A stretch of DNA of 64,000 bases from Burkholderiaceae bacterium 16 (GCA_000955785.1 JYOD01000094.1:1-64000), one strand, 5' to 3'; counted from the stretch's first letter, positions 1 to 8,280 are shown. Made by a program: numbers and translations. The notes: generated by a model not told the origin, from the letters alone.

Positions 1-427
1 AAGACCGAAGTCTTCCGCATCCACTATCAAGCGCCCACACTTATCGGTTGTTTGTTTGTTAAAGAACTAGCCGCGGTTCGCTTTGCTTACCGCGTCGCTG
101 CGTTTGCTGCAGCAGAGAAACGAGATTATGAAGAACTTTCTACGTTTCGTCAAACACTTTTAATCTTTTCTTGCTTCGGCAAGCCTCGCTTTTTTTGCGC
201 CGCCCACCCTTCCAGCAAACCCTGCAACCCTTGCCCCGCCTGCTTTGCAGCGCGGTGTTTGTGTTGCGAGGGGCCGAATACTAAAGCGTCGGCGCCCGCC
301 TGACAAGCCCTTTCTGGAAGAAATTGCAGGAACCGCTTCGATCACCCATCGCAAAGCACTTCAGTGCCCTTTCTGGTGACGCCTGCGCGCATCGCATATT
401 GCGCATCAGCCATATCTGGCAGAGGCG
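1..427. other. Left-edge region without a supportable gene
   Basis: I see no open frame here with a ribosome binding site or recognisable protein. The stretch is less GC-rich than the rest of the window. At 170-183 there is a short stem (CTTGC/GCAAG) closed by a TTCG tetraloop, followed after six bases by a run of seven T at about 190-196. This could be a weak rightward terminator for a gene left of the window. From about 300 the sequence becomes GC-rich and leads into the first truncated gene. Confidence 0.4.
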
Positions 428-1108
428 ATGCCCCCGCACTCAGCACCCGCCCCCTCAAAGGCGCCCCGCCCTGCAGCCAGTTGCATGCGGGAAGTCTATC
501 CGCCCTGGCAGCGCCTGGACCTGCCGCCTCATCTGTTTGCTGTCGACACGTCGCCCTTCGAGCAAGAGATCAACCAGTTGCGTACCTATCAGGGGCAAAG
601 CGACGTGTACATCATCAACGACAAGGGAACCATCCTGGCGCCGACCTTCGGAGGCGGCGCGAATTCCCTGGTGACGCAAATGCTGGGAGACGACGCCATT
701 ATCTCTTCCAACTTCGGCGGGAACCCGCCGTACGAGAAGATGAAGCCTGTCGCCAGCATCTGCTTCAATCATTGGCTCAAGCAGAGCAACGTGCTGTTCA
801 TCATCGGTGGCAAGTCCAACAACACCGATATCTTCGAGACCTTCCGCGCCAAGGCTGACGCGCTGCGGGAGCATTTCGGCAAGTACGGCGCAACGCCGCT
901 CTACGTGGTGGTCGGACGCGGGGGACCGAACCTGGTCCGCGGCATGGCCGTGCTGCGCGCTACCTGCGAATCGCTCGGCCTGCCCTACGTGAGCTTTGGA
1001 TTCGACTCGGCGATGAGCGAGGTGGTGGACTATGCTCGTAAGGTAGACGCCTGGATGAAAACCGGTGGCCGCGCACAAGTCGCGGCCAATTTGAATGTGA
1101 CCGCCTGA
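428..1108 (+). CDS. ATP-citrate lyase / citryl-CoA synthetase large-subunit-like protein, citrate-binding domain only (truncated)
   Basis: The 226-residue product matches the citrate-binding, CoA-ligase part of ATP-citrate lyase/succinyl-CoA-ligase-type enzymes. It has a GGGAN turn near residue 77, an FGGNPPYEKM segment, FIIGGKSNNTDI near 127 (compare the family's IIGGSIANFTN), GRGGPNLVRGM and a FGFDSAMSEVV stretch. Full-length family members also carry an N-terminal ATP-grasp domain, and nothing like it is encoded upstream, so the gene is 5'-truncated. The true start is unclear: ATG 428 or ATG 485, neither with a strong ribosome binding site. It is followed after 22 bp by the matching small-subunit fragment and then by a citrate transporter, which supports a former citrate-activating enzyme. 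Whether this fragment is expressed or dead cannot be told from sequence. Confidence 0.55.
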   Translation: MPPHSAPAPSKAPRPAASCMREVYPPWQRLDLPPHLFAVDTSPFEQEINQLRTYQGQSDVYIINDKGTILAPTFGGGANSLVTQMLGDDAIISSNFGGNPPYEKMKPVASICFNHWLKQSNVLFIIGGKSNNTDIFETFRAKADALREHFGKYGATPLYVVVGRGGPNLVRGMAVLRATCESLGLPYVSFGFDSAMSEVVDYARKVDAWMKTGGRAQVAANLNVTA

Positions 1109-1130
1109 AGTCACTGTACAGGAGACAACC

Positions 1131-1775
1131 ATGCGCGCCAAAGGTGTGGGTGATTTCAAGTATTTCGGCGGTATTCAATCCTTGTCGGAAATGGCCACGC
1201 GCGAGGACCGCGTGTGCGTGCTCAACATGATAGGAGGTGAGTCCGGCGCGCTGGGCGGGGATGCGCCGGCCGACACCTTGCGCAAAGGCTCGATCGCGAT
1301 CCTGTCGAACTCGGGCGGCTTCACCACCACCATGGCGCAGTACCTGCGCATGGCCGGCTGGGGCACGACCACGTTGATCTCTAGCGGCAAGGATGTCTAC
1401 ATTCACTACGCCGCCCGCGAATTTGCCTTCGCGCTGGCCAACGACGACCGTAGCAAGGCCGCGGTGCTGTATTGCGAGCCAGGCGGCTACTACGAACGCG
1501 ATGCCAGCGTTACCAAACCGGTGGTGACCTGCTTGGTCGCCCGCTGGAAGAGTAAGCTCACGCGTGCCGTCGGCCATGCCGGGGCCATGGAGCGGACAGT
1601 ACGCGGAAAGCGCGCTGGAGACGGCCGCCTTCACGATCTTCCTCTACCCGCGCATGCCTGGCTGCGCCGCCGAGATCGACGACCACCTGAACCGGGGCTG
1701 CAATATGGACACGCGCACACCGGCTTCCCAGTGCCGGTTCGTAGCCTGAGAGAGCGGAGATACACGACATGCTGA
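1131..1775 (+). pseudogene. ATP-citrate lyase / citryl-CoA synthetase small-subunit-like, degenerate
   Basis: Residues ~35-150 match the CoA-ligase domain of succinyl-CoA synthetase alpha/ATP-citrate lyase. They include a GGESGALGG segment, SIAILSNSGGFTTTMAQYL, a GGYYE loop and the phosphohistidine-region signature RAVGHAGAM near residue 150. The protein then turns into Arg-rich out-of-frame sequence. The +1 frame at 1564-1749 instead reads YAESALETAAFTIFLYP, which looks more protein-like, so I infer a frameshift and/or deletion near 1575-1600. The N-terminal Rossmann CoA-binding domain of the family is also missing. The start at 1131 has an AGGAG-type ribosome binding site. The frame overlaps the start of the citrate transporter by 7 bp. 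Confidence 0.55.
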
Positions 1776-3085
1776 CCCTGCTCGCTTATTCGATGGTGGT
1801 CGTTTTCATGGCGCTGATCATGACCAAGCGCCTTTCGGCCATGGTCGCACTGATCCTGGTGCCGATCGCGTTCGGGCTGATCGGTGGCTTTGGCATGGAA
1901 CTGGGGGCGATGATGCTGGATGGCATCAAGAAGCTCGCGCCGACGGGCGTGATGCTGATGTTTGCCATCCTGTATTTCGGCGTGATGATCGACGCCGGCT
2001 TGTTCGACCCGGCGGTGCGCGTGATCCTGAGAATGGTGGGCGGGGACCCGATGAAGATCGTCGTCGGCACCTTCGTGCTGGCGGTGTGCGTCTCGCTTGA
2101 CGGCGATGGCTCCACCACCTACATGATCACCTGCGCCGCCATGCTCCCGCTCTACAAGCGGCTCGGCATCAGCCGCCTCGTGCTAGCGTGCGTGATCATG
2201 ATGGCTGGCGGGCTGATGAACATCCTGCCCTGGGGCGGTCCCACCGCGCGCGCGGCGAGCGCGCTTGGCGTGGACGTGGGCCTGATCTTCGTACCGATGA
2301 TCCTGCCGATGATCGTCACCGGGTGCTGGGGCTTGTTCGTCGCCTTCCTGCTGGGGCGCCGCGAGCGCAAGCGGCTCGGCGCCATTGCGGCAGGCTCCGC
2401 GGATCCCGCTTCCGCCGCGCAACCGCAGGTGACAGCGGGGGACCCCGACATCGCCAGGCCCAGGCTCCTTTGGGTCAATTTCCTGCTGACCCTGGGACTC
2501 ATGGTACTGCTGATTCTCGGCACCATGCCGTTGCAGGTACTGTTCATGGTGGCCTCCGCGCTGGCGCTGATGATCAACTACCCCAGCCTCAAGGACCAGA
2601 AGGAGAGGCTCAACTCGCATGCCGCCAATATTGTTCCCGTGGTGTCGCTGATCTTCGCCGCCGGCATCTTCGTGGGCATCCTGTCGGGCACCAAGATGGT
2701 CGACACGATCGCGGCCAGCGTGATCAGCGCCGTGCCGGACTGGATGGGCCCTTACATGGCCATCGTCACCGGCGTGCTGAGCGTCCCGTTTACCTTTTTC
2801 ATCTCGAACGACGCGTTCTACTTCGGCATCCTGCCTATCCTTGCCAAAGCGGCCGCCGTCTATGGCATCGGCGCCGCCGAAATCGGGCGCGCATCGCTGA
2901 TCGGCCAGCAGGTGCACCTGCTCAGTCCACTGGTCGCATCGACCTATTTGCTGGTCGGCCTGGCCGAGGTCGAATTCGGCGACCACCAGCGCTACACGCT
3001 GCTCTGGGCCTTGTCGGCGGCGCTGGTCATGTTGGTGGCCACCGTTGTCTTCGGGGTCATCCCCATCGTTGGCCATGCCCATTGA
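1769..3085 (+). CDS. CitMHS-family citrate (metal-citrate:H+) symporter
   Basis: This 438-residue polytopic membrane protein has about 12 hydrophobic segments and the length and features of the CitMHS family (Bacillus CitM/CitH type). These include a VSLDGDGSTTYM motif near residues 109-120 and a NILPWGGPTARA loop near 148-159, both typical of divalent-metal-citrate carriers. It is expected to take up citrate complexed with Mg2+ or a similar ion using the proton gradient. The start ATG follows a GGAGA ribosome binding site at 1755-1759. It sits behind two citrate-lyase-like fragments and 12 bp before a UspA gene, so transport and citrate activation were probably once co-transcribed. The metal preference cannot be read from sequence. 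Confidence 0.88.
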   Translation: MLTLLAYSMVVVFMALIMTKRLSAMVALILVPIAFGLIGGFGMELGAMMLDGIKKLAPTGVMLMFAILYFGVMIDAGLFDPAVRVILRMVGGDPMKIVVGTFVLAVCVSLDGDGSTTYMITCAAMLPLYKRLGISRLVLACVIMMAGGLMNILPWGGPTARAASALGVDVGLIFVPMILPMIVTGCWGLFVAFLLGRRERKRLGAIAAGSADPASAAQPQVTAGDPDIARPRLLWVNFLLTLGLMVLLILGTMPLQVLFMVASALALMINYPSLKDQKERLNSHAANIVPVVSLIFAAGIFVGILSGTKMVDTIAASVISAVPDWMGPYMAIVTGVLSVPFTFFISNDAFYFGILPILAKAAAVYGIGAAEIGRASLIGQQVHLLSPLVASTYLLVGLAEVEFGDHQRYTLLWALSAALVMLVATVVFGVIPIVGHAH

Positions 3086-3097
3086 CGGTAGCCCACC

Positions 3098-3607
3098 ATG
3101 CACAACGAGATCCGATCCATTCTCTACGCCGCGGACCTGAGCGAAGGCTGCGAAGACGCGTTGGCCTACGCCATCGGCCTGGCCAACCGGTTGGGCGCAG
3201 GACTGCAGGTGCTCACCGTCATCCCGGACCAGCGCGAGAAGTCGCTGATCGAGATCGATTCCCACGTGCCGCAGGACGCGCTCGACAAGTATCACGATGA
3301 TCGCGCGCAGCGGGTAAAGCTGCACATTGAAGCGCAGATCGCGGCCTTCTATGCCGTGCGTACGGACAAGAACCCGCTGCGGCCGATCACCGAGATCATT
3401 GTGTGCGAGGGGGACGACGTGGCCCAGCTTATCCTCGACGAGGCCCGCCTTGGGCCCGCTGACCTGATCCTGATGGGTTCGCATGGCGATGGCGTCCTGG
3501 CCGGCCTGCTGTTCGGCTCGGTAACCCATGAAGTCATGCGCAAGACTCGCACCCCCCTGCTGCTGGTGCCGGTCAGCGGACGAGACGAAGCGGAAGGCAA
3601 AGCATGA
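3098..3607 (+). CDS. Universal stress protein (UspA family)
   Basis: The product is a 169-residue single-domain Usp protein. The N-terminus reads IRSILYAADLSEGCEDALAYA, the usual first strand with a nucleotide-contacting Asp. The C-terminal part carries the ATP-binding signature G-2x-G-9x-G(S/T) in GSHGDGVLAGLLFGSV at about residues 128-143. The family binds ATP or dimerises in the cytoplasm, and its specific role here is unknown. The gene lies 12 bp after the citrate transporter and its ATGA overlaps the stop of this gene and the start of the next binding-protein gene, so all three are probably translated from one mRNA. Confidence 0.85.
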   Translation: MHNEIRSILYAADLSEGCEDALAYAIGLANRLGAGLQVLTVIPDQREKSLIEIDSHVPQDALDKYHDDRAQRVKLHIEAQIAAFYAVRTDKNPLRPITEIIVCEGDDVAQLILDEARLGPADLILMGSHGDGVLAGLLFGSVTHEVMRKTRTPLLLVPVSGRDEAEGKA

Positions 3608-4725
3608 AATTCTTCATCGGACTGGGGTTCGGGCTTATCTGCTCCCTCGGCATGGCGCAAGAGCCTGCAGAGCTCATGGGCTATGCGTCCAAGGGCAGCG
3701 TTCCGCCAGGCTATGCACCGGCGTACGCGGAGACGGTCAAGGCCGCTGAAGACGAAGGCCGGCTGGTGATTTACTCGACCACGGACGCCGGCATCGCCAA
3801 GTTCCTGATTGCGGATTTCCGGGCCATGTATCCGCGTATCGACATCACCTATGAAGACCTGAACAGCACCGTGCTGTACCACCGCTTTGTCGCCGAGACA
3901 CAGCTGGGCGGCGAATCCGCTGACGTGCTGTGGAGTTCAGCCATGGATCAGCAAGCCGCGCTGGTCGGCAGTGGCTACACCATGATTTACGACTCCCCCG
4001 AAAAGGCGAACTTCCCGGAATGGGCCAGCTGGAAGAACCAGGCCTTCGCCACCACCTATGAGCCGATCGTCGTCGCCTACAACAAGAAGCTGCTGCGGGC
4101 CGGCGAAGTGCCGCAGACACATGCCGACCTGGCGCGGCTTCTGAACAGCGACCCAACCCGCTTCAAGGGAAAGGTGGTCAGCTACGATATTGAAAAATCC
4201 GGACTCGGCTTCTTTCTTGCCACGCAGGATGTCGCTGTATCGCCGGCATTCTGGGATGTCGCCCGCGCCCTTGGCAAGGCCGCGGCCCGCCTCGACCTGA
4301 CGACCGACGCCATGGCCAGGCGCGTGGCCTCGGGCCAGGCGCTGGTTGGCTACAACCTGCTGGGCGCCTACACGGTGGCGCAGGCGCAGAAGAATCCATC
4401 GCTGGGCTATGTGTTCCCGAAGGACTACACGCTGGTCATGTCACGCATCATCGTGATCAACAAGAAGGCGGCACATCCCAACGCCGCGAAGCTCTGGGTG
4501 GACTACACGCTGTCCAAGCGCGGCCAGGCCGTGATTGCGAACAGCGCACACCTCTACGCGCTGCGCGACGACGTCGAAGGCGAATTCACGGCCACCCGCC
4601 TCAGGCAAAGGCTTGGCGGCAGCCTGAGGCCGATCGCTGTCGGGCCGGGCCTGATTGGCTATCTCAACAACCAGAACTACCGGGATTTCATCCTGCAGTG
4701 GCGGCAAGCCGTAGTGCAACCCTAG
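3604..4725 (+). CDS. Periplasmic ABC-type substrate-binding protein (iron/Fe3+-type, SBP family 1)
   Basis: This 373-residue exported protein has a signal peptide (residues 1-~18, cleavage near SLGMA-Q). The mature part resembles the Fe3+/AfuA-FbpA type of periplasmic binding protein: LVIYSTTDAGIAKFLIADFRAMYP near residue 52, the acceptor-strand TYEDLNST and a late FPKDYTLVMSRI segment. No permease or ATPase gene is adjacent. The start ATGA overlaps the stop of the UspA gene, so it is translationally coupled to the citrate-transport cluster. That context suggests ferric-citrate or another citrate-linked ligand, or a sensory role with a two-component system, but the ligand is inference. Confidence 0.75.
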   Translation: MKFFIGLGFGLICSLGMAQEPAELMGYASKGSVPPGYAPAYAETVKAAEDEGRLVIYSTTDAGIAKFLIADFRAMYPRIDITYEDLNSTVLYHRFVAETQLGGESADVLWSSAMDQQAALVGSGYTMIYDSPEKANFPEWASWKNQAFATTYEPIVVAYNKKLLRAGEVPQTHADLARLLNSDPTRFKGKVVSYDIEKSGLGFFLATQDVAVSPAFWDVARALGKAAARLDLTTDAMARRVASGQALVGYNLLGAYTVAQAQKNPSLGYVFPKDYTLVMSRIIVINKKAAHPNAAKLWVDYTLSKRGQAVIANSAHLYALRDDVEGEFTATRLRQRLGGSLRPIAVGPGLIGYLNNQNYRDFILQWRQAVVQP

Positions 4726-4764
4726 GCTTAGCGCGGCTGTGGTGGTTACGCAGTCGAATGCTGA

Positions 4765-5007
4765 TCGCGGAAGAAAAGACTGCCCGCTATCGACAAGCTA
4801 CGCCTGGAGAATTTTTCCGAGGGCCGCTGCGCGCAAGTCCTGCACATTGGACCATTTTCTGAAGAAGGGCCGACGATTGAACGATTGCATGAATATATCG
4901 ACATGCATGCAGGCCTAACCGGAAAGCACCATGAGATTTACTTGAGCGATGTACGACGGGCGGATCCCAAAAAATGGAAAACAATTCTTCGTCATCCCAT
5001 GAAATGA
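4765..5007 (+). pseudogene. GyrI-like small-molecule-binding domain, C-terminal fragment
   Basis: The frame is open from just after a stop at 4762-4764 to TGA 5005-5007. It encodes about 80 residues that match the C-terminus of GyrI-like domain proteins: CAQVLHIGPFSEEGPTIERL, then GKHHEIYLSDVRRADPKKW and a short tail. Intact members are over 200 residues. The upstream part and a start codon are absent, and the 5' junction lies within about 40 bp of the preceding binding-protein gene. It is therefore a remnant left by deletion. It is more AT-rich than its neighbours. Confidence 0.7.
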
Positions 5008-5050
5008 TGGCGCCAACATTCGGACGGGCGAAAGGCGGCATTGCGCCCGG

Positions 5051-5299
5051 TCAACCGACGACCCGGAAATGTTCCTGGCTCTGGCCCGCGCTGACCGCCC
5101 GCAGCAACCAGGAAGGCATCTCGCCCTGCCCGTCCCAGCTTCGCCCCTCCGCATCGCGATAGCGTGCCACTGGCTTATGTTCTGGTTCCGGCAACGGGAA
5201 ACAGCCAGCATCCTCCAGGTCTGCCAAGGAGAGTCCGTGCTTCGCCATCTGGATCTTGACCCAGACAATGGCCGCGGCTTTTTCAATTTCGGGGGACAT
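5051..5299 (-). CDS. Mini H-NS-family protein (DNA-binding domain, no long coiled coil)
   Basis: The product has 82 residues. Residues ~47-81 (YRDAEGRSWDGQGEMPSWLL, then HFRV) are the C-terminal DNA-binding domain of the H-NS/BpH3 family, with the WDG-G-PxW core. The N-terminal ~40 residues (IEKAAAIVWVKIQMAKHGLSLADLEDAGCF) are a short helical segment rather than the usual ~60-residue coiled-coil oligomerisation domain. A second protein with the same architecture is encoded at 61285-61602. It probably binds AT-rich or curved DNA as a nucleoid or anti-silencing factor. It lies just downstream of the GyrI remnant, convergent with it. Confidence 0.8.
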   Translation of the reverse strand: MSPEIEKAAAIVWVKIQMAKHGLSLADLEDAGCFPLPEPEHKPVARYRDAEGRSWDGQGEMPSWLLRAVSAGQSQEHFRVVG

Positions 5300-5536
5300 G
5301 GATGGAGGAGGAGACGGTATGGAGTTGGCTTGCTGACGGGTTCGGCGCGGCTGGTGCAGCCGCTGACAATCGCACGAAACCGCAACAAGAGTAAGGAAGG
5401 CGTCTTCAATCCGCCTCCGCGCTAGTCAGGCCAAAGAATCGAAAGCACTGACCATCGACCTGCCCGCCCTCAACCTGGCACAAGACAACCCGTTCTTCGG
5501 TGTACCTGGGTGCATCCCGGCGCCCGAGAAAGACAA

Positions 5537-5568
5537 AAGGGTCAGCACGCGCAAACGTGCTGACCCTT
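5537..5568 (-). terminator. Intrinsic terminator of the tRNA-Arg gene
   Basis: A perfect 13-bp inverted repeat (AAGGGTCAGCACG / CGTGCTGACCCTT) has a six-base loop. On the minus strand it is followed by TTGTCTTT. It lies 9 bp downstream of the tRNA-Arg 3' end. Confidence 0.8.
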
Positions 5569-5576
5569 GTCATTGG

Positions 5577-5653
5577 TGGTGCGGCTGGCAGGATTCGAAC
5601 CCACGACCCCTTGGTTCGTAGCCAAGTACTCTATCCAACTGAGCTACAGCCGC
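5577..5653 (-). tRNA. tRNA-Arg (anticodon ACG)
   Basis: The minus strand folds into a complete cloverleaf. The acceptor stem is GCGGCTG/CAGCCGC (7 perfect pairs), and the anticodon stem CTTGG/CCAAG closes the loop CTACGAA with anticodon ACG. There is a TTCGAAT T-loop and an encoded ACCA 3' end. The length is 77 nt. ACG is normally deaminated to ICG and reads CGU/CGC/CGA codons. A terminator hairpin follows directly. Confidence 0.96.
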
Positions 5654-5783
5654 ACGCGAAGACGGCATTCTAGCGCAACGGCGCAGAAATGCAAGCCCCT
5701 TCTTTGATTTGGTGTGAAGGGCCCCTTCATGCGGCGATGAACCGGTTGACTCCGGCGCAGCGCAAGCGCGCAACTCCCCCCCC

Positions 5784-6749
5784 CTACCAGCGATAGCGCG
5801 CGCCCAGAGTGCCGCCAGGATTGTGGCCGGCTTTGAGCTTGACCCAGACCTTGACGCCGCCGTTAGTGCTGCCGTGCGCTCCGAGATTGACAGAGAGAAG
5901 TCCGCGCAGCATATCGGGATCGATGCGTGTGCCGTTGATATTGATCACCTGCTTGCGGTCCTGCCACAGGTCGGCCTCGACAAATGGATACACCCCATTG
6001 ACTCCGGTAAGCCGACTCGGCTGTGTGCGGTAGACCCGCAGGACGACTTCTGCGGCGCTTGCGTCTGCCTGCTGCCCGGCCAGGAAGCCGGATCCACTCT
6101 TATCGGGACCAGGCTGATAGGCGAGCTGCAAGCGCGGTTGTATCGTCAGGCCGCCACTGCGCGGGAGTACGGTATCCAGCGCGACAGCCATGCTTTGCAT
6201 CCGGTTGCCGACGAAGCCGGTGGCAGATGTGACATCGTCCAGGTGCAGGGAAAGTTTGGCTGGCCCCGGCCCGCTGGCCGGTCCGGCATATATCGGATCG
6301 AGCACGGCCGCCGTGCGACCGGGGGCGTCATTGTCCGCACCGGGAGGAGGCGACCCACCGGTCCAGGTCCATTTGCTGATCGACGCCACCAGGGGTGGCT
6401 GCGTATCTTCCACGGCGAGCCGCGCTGCCGGCGCAGGCGGATCCGGGAGGTCGCTGCCGACGATCTGCGGGGGCAGCGCCAAGGCGTTGCCGGCAGCCTG
6501 CTCAGACGACGGCGGAGCATTGCTGGCAACCTGCGCGTACGGATCAGATTCAGGCTGGCTCCAGCCGAGGCCGGCGTTGCCCGGCGCGGGGCGCTCTTCG
6601 GCCTGCACCAGGGCTGCCAGCAGCATCGCAAGAATCGAGCAACAGCACTGGCGGCACGGATGGGAGTGGACAGCGTGCGCGCAAAGACCAGTACCGGCGG
6701 TGCTGGCACCGCCTCCTGTTGCGCTCGCAGATGACAGGCGCCTGGCCAT
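5784..6749 (-). CDS. Putative outer-membrane protein with an autotransporter-type beta-domain end
   Basis: This 321-residue protein has a hydrophobic export-like segment at residues ~36-50 (SILAMLLAALVQA). A Pro/Ala-rich linker follows to about 160, and then a beta-strand-rich region. The C-terminal part (PFVEADLWQD, INGTRIDPDM, LSVNLGAHGS, ending GARYRW) resembles the last strands of type V autotransporter barrels, including the terminal aromatic residue recognised by BamA. Only about half the ~270 residues of a full 12-strand barrel are present, so it may be a shortened descendant. The long region before the hydrophobic segment, with a cluster of cysteines, makes the start uncertain. Its function is unknown. 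Confidence 0.5.
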   Translation of the reverse strand: MARRLSSASATGGGASTAGTGLCAHAVHSHPCRQCCCSILAMLLAALVQAEERPAPGNAGLGWSQPESDPYAQVASNAPPSSEQAAGNALALPPQIVGSDLPDPPAPAARLAVEDTQPPLVASISKWTWTGGSPPPGADNDAPGRTAAVLDPIYAGPASGPGPAKLSLHLDDVTSATGFVGNRMQSMAVALDTVLPRSGGLTIQPRLQLAYQPGPDKSGSGFLAGQQADASAAEVVLRVYRTQPSRLTGVNGVYPFVEADLWQDRKQVININGTRIDPDMLRGLLSVNLGAHGSTNGGVKVWVKLKAGHNPGGTLGARYRW

Positions 6750-7017
6750 GACTGCAACCCCTGGCTGAAATGAACCATGTCGGCATTGCTAGAGCATAGG
6801 TCAAACACTGGCCAAACGTTAGGGCGCTGGCGCGCCTTGCGTGGGGCGCCGCACAGGACCGTTCGCCTGCCCGCCTGAACGTGTCGGAAGGAGCTACATT
6901 GCTATGCAAATCGAAAGCGCTCCGCTAGCATCGCGGCTGGCAGCCAGGACCGGCAGCGAAACCCGGCGCGCCAGCCGTAGCAGAACAAGAAGAAGCAAAA
7001 CAACGGAATAGCGGAAG

Positions 7018-8280
7018 ATGCGGATAAATAGCGACTCGACCGACAGGCCTGAAAATCCTGGCGGGCCCGATGATTCAAAAATGAAACAGAACGGCGCAGC
7101 CGGCAAACTGCCAATCGCCCCGGTGCACAACGTGTTGCGCGATACGCGCGACCTGCTGGGCAGCAGCGGCGAGCTCGCGGCCGGACGCGGCCTGATCACG
7201 GCCATCCTTGCGCTGGCCCTGGGCGGACTCAGCCTGCTGGGCGTGATCGCTTTCCATTTCCCGCAATACCTGACCACGCCCGAACTGCGCCACAAGTATT
7301 CGGTCGACGTATTGCGCCACGTCCTGTTTGCCGCGCTGCTGGTGTCAGGCGGCCTGTCGCTCAGCAACCTGGTGCTGGGGCGCCGCCGCAGTCTGAATGC
7401 CGCTGCCTTCGCGCTCGTGGCGCTGGCCGTGGCGCTCGGTGGCTCGCGAGTACCGGTGGGGGACTTCCCGGACCACACGCCATATATCGGCCTGGACTGG
7501 TTCATCCTCGACCTGCTAGGCTCGACACTGATTTTCGTGCTCATCGAAAAGATGTTCCCGCTCTATCGCGGGCAAGCCGTGTTTCGCCGTGAATGGCAGA
7601 CCGACCTCGTGCATTTCGCGGTCAATCACTTCATCGTTGGCCTGATCCTGCTGACGGTCAACTTCCTGATCTTCCGCTTGTTCGGCTGGCTGGTACGCGA
7701 CAGCGTGCATGCTTTCGTTGGTGGCATCCCCTTCGTGCTGCAACTGCTGCTGTGCATACTGGCAGCCGACCTGGCGCAGTACTGGACCCATCGGGCCTAT
7801 CACGAGGTGCCCTTCCTGTGGAAATTCCATTCCGTGCACCACAGCACCAAGACCATGGACTGGCTCGCCGGTTCGCGCCAGCACATCCTCGAACTGGTGT
7901 TCACACGGGTGCTGGTGCTGGCGCCGTTGTATGTGCTCGGTTTCAACAAGGCGGTCATCGACGCGTACATCATCATCGTGGGCTTCCAGGCGGTATTCAA
8001 CCACGCCAATGTCCACCTGCCGTGGGGCCCGCTGCGCTACCTGGTGGTGACGCCGGATTTCCATCACTGGCACCACGCCTCGGATGACGAGGCGATCGAC
8101 AAGAATTACTCGGCGCACTACGCCTTCCTCGATTATCTGTTCGGCACCGCGGTGAAGTCCGGCAAGCGCTTCCCCGAAAAATACGGCGTGGTCGGCGACT
8201 ACATGCCCGATGGCTTCGTACGGCAGCAACTCTTTCCCTTTCGGCGCATGCCTCCGGCGCGCAAGGACGACGAGGCATGA
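7018..8280 (+). CDS. Sterol desaturase / fatty-acid hydroxylase family di-iron membrane enzyme
   Basis: This 420-residue integral membrane protein has hydrophobic segments at ~65-85, ~103-125, ~130-145 and ~205-245. It then carries the three histidine clusters of the fatty-acid-hydroxylase superfamily: HRAYH at 258-262, HSVHH at 271-275 and HHWHH at 349-353. These bind a non-haem di-iron centre that hydroxylates or desaturates lipid C-H bonds. The substrate cannot be deduced. ATG 7018 follows a GGAAG motif; ATG 7081 is a possible alternative. The last codons overlap the next gene by ATGA, so the hydroxylase and the lipoprotein hydrolase are translationally coupled. Confidence 0.85.
   Translation: MRINSDSTDRPENPGGPDDSKMKQNGAAGKLPIAPVHNVLRDTRDLLGSSGELAAGRGLITAILALALGGLSLLGVIAFHFPQYLTTPELRHKYSVDVLRHVLFAALLVSGGLSLSNLVLGRRRSLNAAAFALVALAVALGGSRVPVGDFPDHTPYIGLDWFILDLLGSTLIFVLIEKMFPLYRGQAVFRREWQTDLVHFAVNHFIVGLILLTVNFLIFRLFGWLVRDSVHAFVGGIPFVLQLLLCILAADLAQYWTHRAYHEVPFLWKFHSVHHSTKTMDWLAGSRQHILELVFTRVLVLAPLYVLGFNKAVIDAYIIIVGFQAVFNHANVHLPWGPLRYLVVTPDFHHWHHASDDEAIDKNYSAHYAFLDYLFGTAVKSGKRFPEKYGVVGDYMPDGFVRQQLFPFRRMPPARKDDEA

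Noticed and set aside
52..303. 83-codon frame at the left edge
   Set aside because: It is Cys/Pro/Ala-rich with no ribosome binding site and no homology I recognise.
5577..5653. tRNA-Arg as an attachment site for an integrated element
   Set aside because: I saw no integrase gene and no repeated copy of the tRNA 3' end nearby, although a gene remnant is close.
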